Origin: Apteryx mantelli
Taxonomy: Eukaryota; Chordata; Aves; Apterygiformes; Apterygidae
Assembly: GCF_036417845.1 (NCBI RefSeq)
Contig: NC_089980.1
Coordinates: forward strand, 67,640,501-67,704,500
Direction of reading: 5' to 3'
Length of the DNA: 64,000 bases
Both the position numbers and the translations under genes were made by a program. Below are positions 1 to 10,400 of the stretch, in pieces. A model generated the notes under the pieces. That model searched no databases. It was not told the origin of the DNA and saw nothing but the letters and a program-made list of their open reading frames with translations. Positions within the stretch are counted from its first letter, which is position 1. Each line of letters begins with the position of its first letter.

Positions 1-2585
1 GAAAATAAAGGCAGACTTGCTATTTCTCAGAAAATTTGGCAGAACGTATATCGTTAGATATATTCAAAGAAAAGTAGTTCACTGCCTTTCTAATACAAAA
101 AGTTAAATATAGTGTATACTACGGGTTAAGTAATGCTGCCATTGAAATTCTGCAGGAATATATTATTGTTTCTATAGATACTAGGAGACTGGGATCAGTA
201 GCTCATTACATTTTACAAACAAAGGATATAATCCTTGCCTTAAAGAGCTTACTATCTGTGCAGACAAAGACAGGCCAAGATTAAGATCAGAGGTCACAAT
301 ACACAAGCAAATAGGACAGAGTGAAGCTAGGATATAATGTGTAAGCTGTTTAATGATAGGAGAGCAGTTCTGATTTTCTCATTTTAATACAGACACAGCA
401 CCTAGGATTTCTATGGCATAATAAGACCAATAGCACGAGGCTTTTGCAGAGAATGAGTCTGTAGGAGCAAAAAAAAAAAAGAGAGAGAAAACCAAAATAG
501 AAAACACTGAAGCATCTCAGGAAAGGGTGGGTCAGAATGAGCCTAAGATAAGCAAGTGAGCATTAATTCCTTGCTATTTCTGCACATTTCCCAAAGAAAG
601 CTCAGTTCAAGCAGAATTTGTGAGCAAGAGACAAATACAGCCCCTGCAAGAATGGAATAGTGGAAACACCACTGTTTTTCCCATTAAATCTGTGCCTTTG
701 AGAGAGAGAAAGATAAAAGTTCAGTTGCTTCAGAAGTACACCGCTGCTGTTATTTTTGTGACCTCCAAGGAGACACAAAAGCTCTAAAGTTTTGTCACTA
801 GCCATGGTAACAAAGAAGTACAGAAAAAAATTTCTATGTATGATGTATGTATTTTCCTAATTACTGTGGTCACTACCCGAGAGAAAAAAGTCAGCCACAG
901 CTGACTTCCTCTAACAAAATGTAACTGAGATGGATTAATGTGGTATCTTTGAACTCTGAATGCGTACACATGCATCTTCCAGCCTGATCTGCAGAAGTCC
1001 TCTAGAATTGCGACGATCACTTTGAGTATGCTTCCCTTGGAGGTTCTCCAGGGATTCACATCTTGTTCAGTGCCTCACACAGTGAGATCCTCATCGGGGC
1101 CAGGCACTCCTGTGCTCTGCCAGAATGTATTTAAACACTACCAGGGTGATGCTTCTCCTCCCCTGTGCACTTCTGCCCTCCCTGACTCCAGTATTCAAAG
1201 CATTACTTTCTTTGACCAGTGCACATGCTGCCAGGCTGCGTAACTCAGTACAGAGCTAGTGAAGCTCACAAGAAGTTGATACTAAGGACCTAAAGTACAA
1301 AACAATCCTTTGAGGATTCTCATATTTTAATAAACTGAAAGTGATGCTGCATGAAGGTGTATAGTCTTGATGAGATTCTTGTGTCTATCTTAAGTGCAAC
1401 AGCCCAAATCACTACTGACATTTATTACAATTACTTAAAGTAAAAAAAAAAAAAGAGCCACATATGACTTTGGGCTCATCAGTACTTAATACCTATCAAT
1501 AGGTATTTTATGCTCAGCAACACAGAATTGCCATTGACATATATAATGTCTGAAGATAATGTTTAAAAAAACTAAGAACATAAATTAAAAGAAACTGAGG
1601 GAAGTAGAGAGATTATTACTTCTATCTTCACATCTAACAGAGTTTGCAAAGAGTAGATATAATTGGATCACTATTACATGCAGCACCATATTCATTCTGG
1701 ATAGCTCCTTTTTTCAGTGGAAACTTCCATGCGTTAAAGAATGTTTTGAACATCCTATGAGACAACGGACATGGATTCCTACCAGAAAAAAGTGAGCAGC
1801 TCTACAAAATTCTAACACCGTACCTTGTAAACCATTTTGCCATGTAATTCAGCACATGAAGCCTAGTACAACAACCAAGAAGGCATTTCCGATTGCCAAC
1901 GTAACGTAGCACCTTGATATTCTCTAGCCAGTGGCAATATCTCAACACAGTCCATCAGCATTTTGTGGTACAAACTTGAGGTCTGTTTAAGTGTTAAAGC
2001 ACACACAAGAATTGTGAAAATAATTATCAGAGATCACAGAAAGCAGACAGACCATCACGAGTATTACAGCAGGGAAGTGCGTGCCTGTTAAGAGTCTTTC
2101 AACAGGCTCAGTGCTTGAAATGGGCTGGCAGGCAGCCAGAAACAACACATACTATTTCCCTACAAACCACATAGATATAAACCTCCTCACAGTGATGAGC
2201 ACTGGAGTTTCCCTCAGCATCAGCTAGACCGTTTACATAAGTAATTGCTCATCAGTTTGAGAAATATGGTATATAACAGCAGATTATGGCATAGTCCTTA
2301 CAAGCACTTTTTCCCCAATACGAATATGGTTGAAAATATGGTTGTCAAAATCCTAGGCGCAACCTTGCTATTAGCATTTCAGCAGCTCTTACATTTGGGG
2401 CTTTACCACACATACCAGGGAGCGTATTGACTCAATGCATCTTTGTTGCAAAGCACTTGTCCTTTTCGCATCATTGCCTGCAACTCAGCCTAAAACTGGC
2501 TTCTTGGGGGTGCATATGAACATCTGCCTCGACTAAACGCGTTCCGGTCTGCAGCGTGTGGCTGAGCATAATAAAAATGGGCACA
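1..2585. other. Non-coding flank, probable SYNE1 first intron
   Basis: AT-rich DNA with no open frame resembling a known protein on either strand and only short A-runs (about 470-483 and 1441-1454). If the CpG island to the right is the SYNE1 promoter on the - strand, this stretch would be the start of SYNE1 intron 1. That is inference from gene order. I looked for the conserved N-terminal calponin-homology coding exon of SYNE1 on the - strand here and did not see it. Confidence 0.4.
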
Positions 2586-2950
2586 TTGGTGACACACACG
2601 CGCGCCCTCCAGGAGGCAGACCCTGGCCCTGCCTCCGGTGCGCATTTTCCACCGCTGCGCTCGGGAAGGGCAAAATCTGCAGCCCACCGAGGGCAGCGGG
2701 GAAACTCCTCCATCCCCACAGCGAGCTCGGGATGCGCCTCGCCCGCCACAGTTTGGGGGCGGCCGGGGCGCGCTGCCCCGCCGCGGTCAGGCGCTCAGCC
2801 CGCGCTCCGGGGACCCCCGGCCCCCCGCCGCAGCCGGGCGCCCCTGCCCTGCCCCGCGCCGCCCCGCCAACTCAAGCCCCGGCCCCGCCGCCGCCCGCGC
2901 CCTACCTCCGCCCGCCGCGCCGCGCCGCTCCGCGCCGCTCCGCGCCGCGC

Positions 2951-3003
2951 GGAGGGAGGGGAGGGGGGAAGAGGGGAGGGGAGGGGAGGGGAGGGGAGGG
3001 GAA
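2951..3003 (+). repeat. G-rich GGGGA tandem repeat in CpG island
   Basis: Nearly pure purine run made of gaggg/gggga units repeated about nine times inside the island. The G-tracts sit close together, so the + strand could fold as a G-quadruplex. The complementary strand is a polypyrimidine tract. Confidence 0.9.
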
Positions 3004-3100
3004 GCCGGCGGCTCCCTGGTTACCGAGCACAACAAGCCGCCGCCGCCGGCCCGCGACGAGGAAGCAGGTGCGGGGGCGGCGGGAGGGGGAGGATCGGGCG

Positions 3101-3132
3101 GTGTGTGTGTGTGCGCGCGTGTGTGTGCGCGG
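3101..3132 (+). repeat. Alternating GT/GC microsatellite
   Basis: Alternating purine-pyrimidine run (gtgtgt, gcgcgc, gtgtgt) of about 32 bases in the CpG island. Such runs can adopt Z-DNA and vary in length between individuals. Confidence 0.9.
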
Positions 3133-3560
3133 GGTGCCAGTCCCTGCCCTGCGGCGCCTCCCAGGCCGCGGCCGCCCTGTCACATCTCCCCGCGCCGGGC
3201 CGCCCCCGCCCCGCCCCGCGGCCGCCGCAGGGCCCCGGGTGGCGGTGGCAGGCGGGCTCGGGGCGGAGCACGGCGGCGCGGGCGCGCTGGCCGCGGGGTC
3301 GGGCCGCCGTGCTGTTTCTGAGGGCGGCCGCATCGCGGTGCGGCCGCTGGTTGCTGTGTGTGCCGTTAGGGTGACTGCTGTTATCCTGGCGTTACCGGGC
3401 CCTCTGCAGGGCTCCCCGCGGCGCGGGCTCCGGGGCCGCACAGCCCGTGCGAGCAAAGCGGGGCGCCGCGCTCACATAACGCCGGCGGTTGTGTCCGCGC
3501 AGCAGCGCCTGTGCCGCCGGCGTGAGGCGCGGCTGCGTTTGCTCGAAAGCCATTGCACGG

Positions 3561-4562
3561 ACCTGCTTATGTTTCGGGTTTTTTCTTTTTCCCTCCTCAC
3601 ATATTATTGTAGTTAAGGCTGGGTTCATGCAAGAGATGGGGATATTTTTACTGCTTAGGAGAGCACTCATCTCTGCTCTGTATCACTGCGAGAGCAAAAC
3701 GTTCGTACAGGGCTGAAATGGAGAATTTGGGAGGAGCAGTGCCAATGTACCTCTTAGTTTTCATCTCTGCTGGCAGTACCGCAGTGGTTCTGCAACACTT
3801 GAGTGCAGGGTGTTTCCTGAGCGCCCGCAGGGTGTTTTGTGAGTGCCTGAGTTAGGCTGCAGAGACGTTACTCAGCATCCTCCTTTCCTTTAGCATTAGT
3901 CGTGTTAACATTAGCGTTACCCTTGTGATATGAGCATTGTCACGTGTGGCATCCGTCCCAACATAATACACTGTCGCTACAATACAGTTCACGCACCTGG
4001 AGCCACGATATTGTCTGCAAAAATCGGACATCCTGGGAGCTACAGCAAGGATTCTTGTGAAACTCCAGAGTATATGTATTTAGGTCAGCTTCAGCCATCC
4101 ACAAAAATTCTCTTTTCCTGACAATGAGTGTAGTCAGGCATATTGGCCCTGAAATTTTCCTCGTTTGCTTTTTTTTTTTTTGTGCAGGAGGGGAACCACA
4201 AAGCCTTTTTCATCTGATGCTTTCTTATCTCTGTTGATTGTCCCACTTCTTTGTTTTACCCTAGGCTGGCTGCAGTGTGAAAGATGGCAAAGGAAGTGGA
4301 TGCTGACATTTTGAGTTTCCTCTTTCCACACACATCGTGTTGCTGAAGAAATTCCTCATTTTGCTGTCTTTTTCAGAAAGTATTTTATATATATTTAGCT
4401 TCCTAGGTTGAGAGTGTCAGTGTTAATATGAGAGAGAACATCTTGTTCACTACAAAAGTTTAGACTTTATATAATAATATCATTTGAAGCAATTCAACAA
4501 ATAAAAGCACTTGTTAGTATAAGTTTCCTTCACTCTCTAAATTGTAGCACTGTATACTGCAC
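3561..4562. other. Non-coding spacer, nothing recognised
   Basis: The sequence falls from CpG island to ordinary AT-rich DNA. No coding exon, RNA gene or recognisable transposon is seen, apart from a T-run at about 4169-4181. Confidence 0.5.
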
Positions 4563-4982
4563 TACAGGCATGCCTCGTTTTATTGCACTTTGCTTTATTG
4601 CGCTTCACAGTTTTTACAAATTGAAGGTTTGTGGCAGCCCTGCATCAAGCAAGTCTATCATCAGTGCCATTTTTCCAAACGCATGTGCTCGCTTCATATC
4701 TTTCTGCCACATTTTGGTAATTCTCGCAATATTTCAAACTCTTTCATTATTATTATATCTGTTATGGTGGTCTGTGATCAGTGATCTTTGATGTTACTTT
4801 TGTAATTGTTTTGGGACACCATGAACCGCACCCATAGAAGACGGGGAACTTAATCGATAAATGTTGTGTGTGTTCTGATTGCTCCACCAACTGGCCGTTC
4901 CCCCATCTCTCTACCTCTTCTCGGGCCTCCCTATTCCCTGAGACACAACAATATTGACATTAGGGCAATTAATAACCCTACA

Positions 4983-6148
4983 ATGGCCTCTAAGTGTTCA
5001 AGGGAAAGGAAGAGTCGCATATCTCTCCCTTTAAATCAAAAGCTAGAAATGATGAAGCTTAGTGAGGAAGGAATGTCAAAAACTGAGATAGGCCGAAAGC
5101 TTGGCCTCTTGCGCCAAACAGCCAAGTTGTGAGTGCAAAGGAAAAGTTCTTGAAGGAAATTCAAAGTGCTGCTCCAGGGAACACACAAATGGTAAGAAAG
5201 CGAAACAGCCTTCTTGCTGGTATGAAGAAAGTTTTAGTGGTCTGGCTAGAAGATCCAACCAGCCGCAGCATTCCCTTAAGCCAAAGCCTCACCCAGAGCA
5301 AGGCCCGAACTCTCTTCAATTCTGTGAAGGCTGGGAGAGGTGAGGAAGCTGCAGAAGAAAAGTTTGAAGCTAGCAGAGGTTGGTTCATGAGGTTTAAGGA
5401 AGGAAGCCGTCTCCATACATAAAAGTGCCAAGGTGAAGCAGCAAGTGCTGATGCAGAAGCTGCAGCAAGTCATGCAGAAGATCCAGCTAAGAGAACTGAT
5501 GAAAGTGGCTACACTAAACAACAGATTTTCAATGTAGACAAAACAGCCTTCTGTTGGAAGCAGATGCCATCTAGGACTTTCATAGCTAGAGAGGAGAAGT
5601 CGAGGCCTGGCTTCAAAGCTTCAGAGGACAGGCTGACAGCAAGAGAACTAGGACTGACAACAAGAGAACTAGAATGAGAAGTGGAGCCTGAAGACGTGAC
5701 TGAACTGCTGCAATCTCATGATAAAACTTCAACAGATGAGAAGTTGCTTCTTATGGATGAGCAAAGAAAGTGGTTTCTTGAGAAGGAATCTACTCCTGGT
5801 GAAGATGCTGTGAACATTGTTGAAATGACAACAAAGGATTTAGAATATTACATAAACGTGGTCGATAAAGCAGCGTCAGGGTTTGAGAGGACTGACTCCA
5901 ATTTTGAAAGAAGTTCTCTTGTGGGTAAAATGCTGTCAAACAGCATCACATGCTACAGAGAAATCCTTCATGAAAGGAAGAGTCAATTGATGCAGCAAAC
6001 TTCATTGCTGTTTTATTTTAAGAAATTGCCACAGCCACCCCAGCCTTCAGCAACCACCACCCTGATCAGTCAGCAGCCATCAATATTGAGGCAAGACCCT
6101 CCATCAGCAAAAAGATTACAACTTGCTGAAGGCTCAGATGATGGTTAG
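4983..6148 (+). pseudogene. Broken Tigger transposase
   Basis: Remnant of a pogo/Tigger transposase, which binds element ends through CENP-B-like helix-turn-helix domains and cuts with a DDD catalytic domain. The N-terminal start at 4983 reads MASKCSRERKSR and then a first helix-turn-helix ([19 protein letters not shown]). A small deletion near 5120 shifts the frame. The second, Tc5/CENP-B-type DNA-binding segment continues at about 5129-5422 ([11 protein letters not shown]). Another indel at about 5416 ends that frame. The first catalytic aspartate context NVDKTAF is at 5531-5551 (Asp codon 5537-5539), with Lys where the family usually has Glu. The region holding the other two acidic residues is missing. 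A 155-codon open C-terminal part (5681-6148) ends in a Pro-rich tail and AEGSDDG. Non-functional. Confidence 0.9.
5633..5674 (+). repeat. 21-bp tandem duplication at the Tigger deletion junction
   Basis: Two adjacent 21-base units, 5633-5653 and 5654-5674, share ctgaca, then R, then caagagaactag, with only one or two differences. They sit exactly where the central transposase region is missing. Confidence 0.85.
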
Positions 6149-6365
6149 CATTTTTTTTAGCAATGAAGTATTTTTTAATTAAGGTATGTACATTGTTTCT
6201 TTAGACATAATGCTATTACACACTTAATAGACTACAGTATAGTGTAAACATAACTTTTATATGCACTGGGAAACCAAAAAATTAATGTGACTTGCTTTAT
6301 TGTGATATTTGCTTTATTGCGGTGGTCTGGAACCGAACCTGCAATATCTCCAAGGTATGCCTGTA

Positions 6366-7595
6366 TACGCTTTAAAAGTTCAGCTAAAATGACTGAGGTG
6401 TGTTCTGCTTGTCAGTTATACCAGGAAACCCACAGAAAATTTACTGGTTTCTGTGTAGTTACTCTGAGTTTAACACACAGAAAAGAAAATTTGGCTTCTT
6501 ATTTAAATCTCTTCCTCATCATATATTATACGAGAATATAATGTCACTCTTAATTTTTCCTATTTGTTCCTATATAAAATCTCATCTCCAGCTGTGGAGA
6601 AACCTGGAGGCCACCTTGTAAGAAAAATGTATTCCAAACTATGGTTGTAGCCTTTGAAAACTTCGCTACACTTACTTATCCAGAGTTTTTGCAGAAAAAA
6701 AATATCTCCAATATCCTAGGGATATTGCTACAATTTGTCATCATCTCTTTTGTTATCTTGCTTTTAATTGTTAAAAATCACAAACTAAAAGTGTATTGTT
6801 AGTAGCGTGTTTGTCAGTAGCACTTCTGGAAGGAAATGAGATTACATTTGCTAATATACAGCATTTCTGATAAGGGGTCACCTAACCTTACATGCATACT
6901 CTGTCATCATGACTGGGAATTTTTGAAAAGAAAAAGTCAGAAACATATTCAGATATTTTTATTTCTTTTAAATTAACCCCATCCTTACTCTAAACATATA
7001 CTTGATTCCACTATGATGTTAAACATGCTTAAAGTTAAATGGCTGTACTAAATAAGGATTCTTTGCTAGATGTAAGCATTGGTTAGGGTGAGAATAAAAT
7101 ATTACTTCCACTGTAGAGAAAAGAAAAAAAGAGAAAAAGAAGCTACAAAAAGAGCTTCTTTTGGTAGAGGCCCCAGAGGCCTCTACCATTTCCAAAACGA
7201 ATTATTTAGTGTGCTGCATACTTCCAAGAGCCATCAGGTAAGAAGTCCTCTGCTAAGGACAGATCACAGCCAGACAAACAGCTCTGTTGGACAAATCCAG
7301 CCATGTGCTGAAGGGTAGTACCCATCCCTTAACAAACTTAACTCCATAGTACTCTGGGAAAGTGTTACAAACTGCAAGGAAATATAGCCCGTATCATAAA
7401 TGAAACTGATGACCTAGTACATGGAATTTCTTGGTTCTGTGTAACAAGAGACAGCATTATTGAACGCTACAGTTTTTGCTGAGATGTAGGATCTTTGTCA
7501 CAGAAGAATTCAGGGCAATCTCCCTAAGAATAGGAGTACTGCCTTTAAAGGAGGTAAAATAATGTTTCTTGTTTGTTTCACTGTTGTACCCCTCT
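6366..7595. other. Non-coding spacer
   Basis: AT-rich sequence without a credible exon. A small perfect palindrome-like segment (gaggccccagaggcctc) occurs at about 7167-7183, with no assigned role. Confidence 0.45.
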
Positions 7596-7975
7596 GTGCT
7601 TGGTCCAGTTTTGGTCACTAGACTTCAGGAAAGGTCTAAACCAAATAGAGACAATCCAGAGGAGAACAATGAGAATGACTGGAGCTCTAAAAAGCATGAT
7701 CCAAAAGAAAAGACTGAAAGGGCTGTTTAATCTAGAGAATAGAAGGTGATGGGACATAGTAAGAGCCTTCAAAAACATAAAGGAAGGGAATCATCCCTTC
7801 TCAGGGTCTGCAGTGCATAAGACAAGAAGTAAGGTGCCTAAGCACGTGATTTAGATATCAGAACAGAAAATTTTAGGAAGAAGTAAAATTTTGGACCACA
7901 TAACAGAAGGAGGAAGTGAAACCTCCAGCATGGGAGATTTTAAAGTAGAGATTAGATAATCATCCTCTTGGAAGG
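7596..7975 (+). mobile_element. Ancient CR1-like LINE 3' fragment
   Basis: Strongly diverged but recognisable as the 3' end of a CR1-type ORF2. The stretch around 7700-7790 (gggctgtttaatctagaga, then agaaggtga, then a lysine-rich region) follows the same order as the well-preserved CR1 copy at 17761-17830 (gggcctgtttagcctagaga, agaaggctga). No frame is open over any length. Probably an old CR1 or related L3 relic; boundaries are approximate. Confidence 0.6.
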
Positions 7976-8935
7976 CATTTTCATTTTTTTGATAACTTTT
8001 TGGGGATAAAGATATGTCTTTAGGTCTCTTGATCTCTTCCAAGTCTTCTTGCTGTGATCTGTGAATGTCAAGACTGGTTTAAGCAACAGAACATATCTCT
8101 CTTTCTGCAGTTTTTGCAGCAAGCAGTAGTTGCCACTTCCTTCCTGTCCTAAACTGCCACATAGTATCAATATGCAACATCAAAAAATTGCCACACACCT
8201 CCTGAGAGATGTGTGCATGTCTATATATTCCTTTCATGCACTGTATAAAGAGCTTTGATTTTTTTTTTTACATAAAGGTTTTATATAGCTTATATTTTGT
8301 ATTTGACTGTGACAGAACTTGGATGAACAAGCTTTGACAATAAAGTGTGTAAATGAGGATACAACTAGAAGCCAGAAAATGCATCTCCTCTGACATGAGT
8401 TACACTGAATTACATGAAGTGTAACAAAAGAAAATTTAACTTGTGTTATGCTGAAAGGAATCAAAGTGATGGGATGAGATTACATAAAGGAAACTGGGAA
8501 TAGACAAACAGAAGAAAATCATCCACTAACACTAGTATATGATACTATGGTACACAATATGTTCTTGTAAGTGAAGTCATCAAACCTATAGCAGCTGAGA
8601 GATTCCTAATTAGGATTTAAAACCCTGTGAATGTACAGAATGAGCTCAGTCCAGCACATGGCAAGAGTTGAGCTAAAACAAGTGGCATTTGTTTCTGATG
8701 TCAGTCACCTCACTATTGTCAAGAAACTCATAACTATCTGAAATTTACTGCTGTGCCATTTTTTCTCATTTATCCTTCATAAGTTCCACTAAATTGGAAA
8801 ATATTTTTAAAAACTCAAAATACTAAACAGGAATGAAAAGCATGCACCCCAGTACAGTTTAAACTAAGATTAAATGTTATTACTTAAAGGTCATAAGCAA
8901 GCAGAAGTACTTAAAAAATCTAAAAATCATATACA
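7976..8935. other. Non-coding spacer
   Basis: AT-rich DNA, no gene or clear repeat recognised. Confidence 0.4.
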
Positions 8936-9210
8936 TTCTGTTAAGAGTTGCCAAATCCAGTAGTCCCATAGAGGCGAGGCTGCCACAGCTCCATATTCCC
9001 AGCTCCAGACAGGAGCAAGGCTAAACATATATGAACATGAACATGTCCCAGTAGACACACACACTCACAGTATGCGTATACCTATACACACAGCTGACCA
9101 CACAGATAACACAGACAGAAAACCCAGCAGTCACACAGAAACAAACAACACAAATGGCCTGATCCTGTTCCCTTCTCTGGCTGATCAGGATGAAAGTCTG
9201 TTAGTGAAAA

Positions 9211-9242
9211 ATATATGCATATATATATATATATATATATGC
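9211..9242 (+). repeat. AT microsatellite
   Basis: Alternating AT run, pure from about 9219 to 9240, at the left edge of the CCAGTAGCTGG repeat region. Confidence 0.95.
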
Positions 9243-9267
9243 ACACGTATATACAGTATGAATCCCT

Positions 9268-9640
9268 CCAGTAGCTGGCCCTAATCTTACAGTAATACTT
9301 AATCTTCCCAGTAGCTGAACCCTGGATCCCCAGTCTCCCCAGTCGCTGGCACCTGGGCATGCGAGCCCCCGTGGCCCACAGCCCCATGCCAGTTGCTGGT
9401 ATTCAGACCCGCTTGCACACACCTACACATGCACGGACACACACGCACTGTGGATCCCCCAGGAAGTGGTCTTCGACACTCAGTCTACCCAGTAGCCGGT
9501 CGTTGGATCCTCTGCTCTTCCAGTTGCCACACACACACACACACACACACACACGCAAAAGGGTCTCTCCAGTAGCTGGTCCAGACCTACAGACTTACCA
9601 GTAGCTGACCACCAGATCTCCTTTTCTCCCCAGTAGCAGG
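9268..9640. repeat. Degenerate CCAGTAGCTGG minisatellite
   Basis: A core of CCAGTAGCTGG or near variants recurs at about 9268, 9308, 9339, 9389, 9459, 9489, 9520, 9569, 9599 and 9630. Five intervals are 30-31 bases and the rest are longer (40-70), some padded by CA-rich stretches. Between cores the text is pyrimidine-rich with repeated CAGACC and CTCTCC words. This is a degenerate tandem array with a unit of about 30 bp, adjoining the LTR-like block to its right; on the - strand it would lie directly downstream of that LTR. Confidence 0.75.
9528..9554 (+). repeat. CA microsatellite
   Basis: About 13 CA units embedded within the CCAGTAGCTGG array. Confidence 0.95.
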
Positions 9641-9899
9641 CCCGGACCCCCTGGTCCCTCTGGGAGCCAACTTGCAGACCCTTGGTCTCTCCAGGATCCA
9701 GCCCAGACCTGTGGCTGCCTCACTGCCCGGCTCCCAAGCCTCTTATCCTACTTGCCAGCCAGACCGGCTTGATATTCTCCAGTGATTACACACTGACATA
9801 CACCCCCACCCACAATATGCACACTATCCGGTCTCACCAGGTGTTGGCACCACAAATGTACAGGTCCCTGTGACCACTGGTCCAACTCCAGTTGCTCCA

Positions 9900-10400
9900 T
9901 ATAGACCTCCATACACACGTACGCACACAGGATAGTCAAAAATGGAGTTTAATAAATGACAGGACAGACTGCAGTGATCAGGCATAGGGCATGGCCAGAA
10001 AAGGGCAGTGACCTGCCCTGACATGCATTTCTCTTTTATCCCCTCATTCCTCTATTTTCACACAGTTGTTCCTCCCCAAACCACCCTGATCCCTTCCTTC
10101 CCTCACCTTTGGTCCTTCCCATAGATATCCCATAATAAGTCTTGCACAATCCCAAGGTGCTCTTGCCCTACATCCCATGAGTCCCATGCCCCTGTAGGCA
10201 GTAACCCCCCTCAGTCTGTAAGGTGATGTGGGGCAAGCCTCTCCCGTTGTCTCATCTGGGAGATTTCACCCCCGGCCCATGGGGCTGATCCCTTCCTGTG
10301 ATGCCCTGGGAGCAGCAAGAGCAGGCTGGTCCTTGGCTCTGATTAGGTTATTGGGGTTCCTCCTTCTGTCATTGTTCCTCTGGGCTCCTTTGCGGTGGAG
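9900..10400 (-). mobile_element. LTR-like block of an endogenous retroelement
   Basis: Read on the - strand, this GC-moderate block shows a TATA-like ggataaaagag at about 10043-10033. Roughly 85 bases later comes an ATTAAA polyadenylation signal (about 9955-9950), followed by a GT-rich tail. That order (U3, TATA, short R, poly(A) signal, U5) is what a long terminal repeat has. No gag, pol or env reading frame is visible beside it, so it would be a solo LTR or a badly eroded end. I cannot define the TG/CA termini or a target duplication, and the family is unknown to me. A different kind of repeat is possible. Confidence 0.42.

Larger units (their letters stand above)
2590..3560 (-). promoter_or_regulatory. 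SYNE1: CpG island, probable SYNE1 promoter and exon 1
   Basis: About 1 kb of very GC- and CpG-rich sequence with many GC boxes (ccgccc and gggcgg) in otherwise AT-rich DNA: a typical TATA-less vertebrate CpG-island promoter. No conserved protein is visible, and the long open frames here are low-complexity by-products of base composition. In vertebrates MYCT1 lies just upstream of SYNE1 in the opposite orientation. With MYCT1 on the + strand at 25.8-46.0 kb, SYNE1 should start here and run leftwards. A fair - strand splice donor (GAG then GTAGGG) occurs with its GT at 2905-2904, which would end a non-coding exon 1. A + strand donor candidate (GCAG then GTGCGG, GT at 3068) also exists, so divergent transcription is possible. 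The island is seen; the gene identity is inferred from synteny. Confidence 0.55.
4565..6363 (+). mobile_element. Tigger1-like pogo DNA transposon, internally deleted
   Basis: The element starts CAGGCATGCCTCG and ends AGGTATGCCTG, an inverted pair, flanked on both sides by the dinucleotide TA (4563-4564 and 6364-6365), the target duplication of Tc1/mariner/pogo elements. Subterminal ATTGC and TTTATTGCG motifs, the leader, the transposase pieces and the 3' tail match the mammalian Tigger1 family as I know it, over essentially the whole length. It is about 1.8 kb, against about 2.4 kb for full Tigger1. The missing block removes the middle of the catalytic domain, so it cannot transpose on its own. 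Several sites that are CG in the family are CA or TG here, as expected after methylation decay. Assignment to pogo/Tigger is secure; the subfamily is from memory and needs a repeat-library search. Confidence 0.93.

Noticed and set aside
2556-3616. Long open frames (up to 352 codons) through the left CpG island
   Set aside because: Open in several frames on both strands, with low-complexity Pro/Arg/Ala/Gly content and no domain; this is what GC-rich DNA with few stop codons gives.
3784-3850. Possible hAT terminal repeat (cagtggttctgcaac)
   Set aside because: No matching inverted end or 8-bp duplication found nearby; a short word match only.
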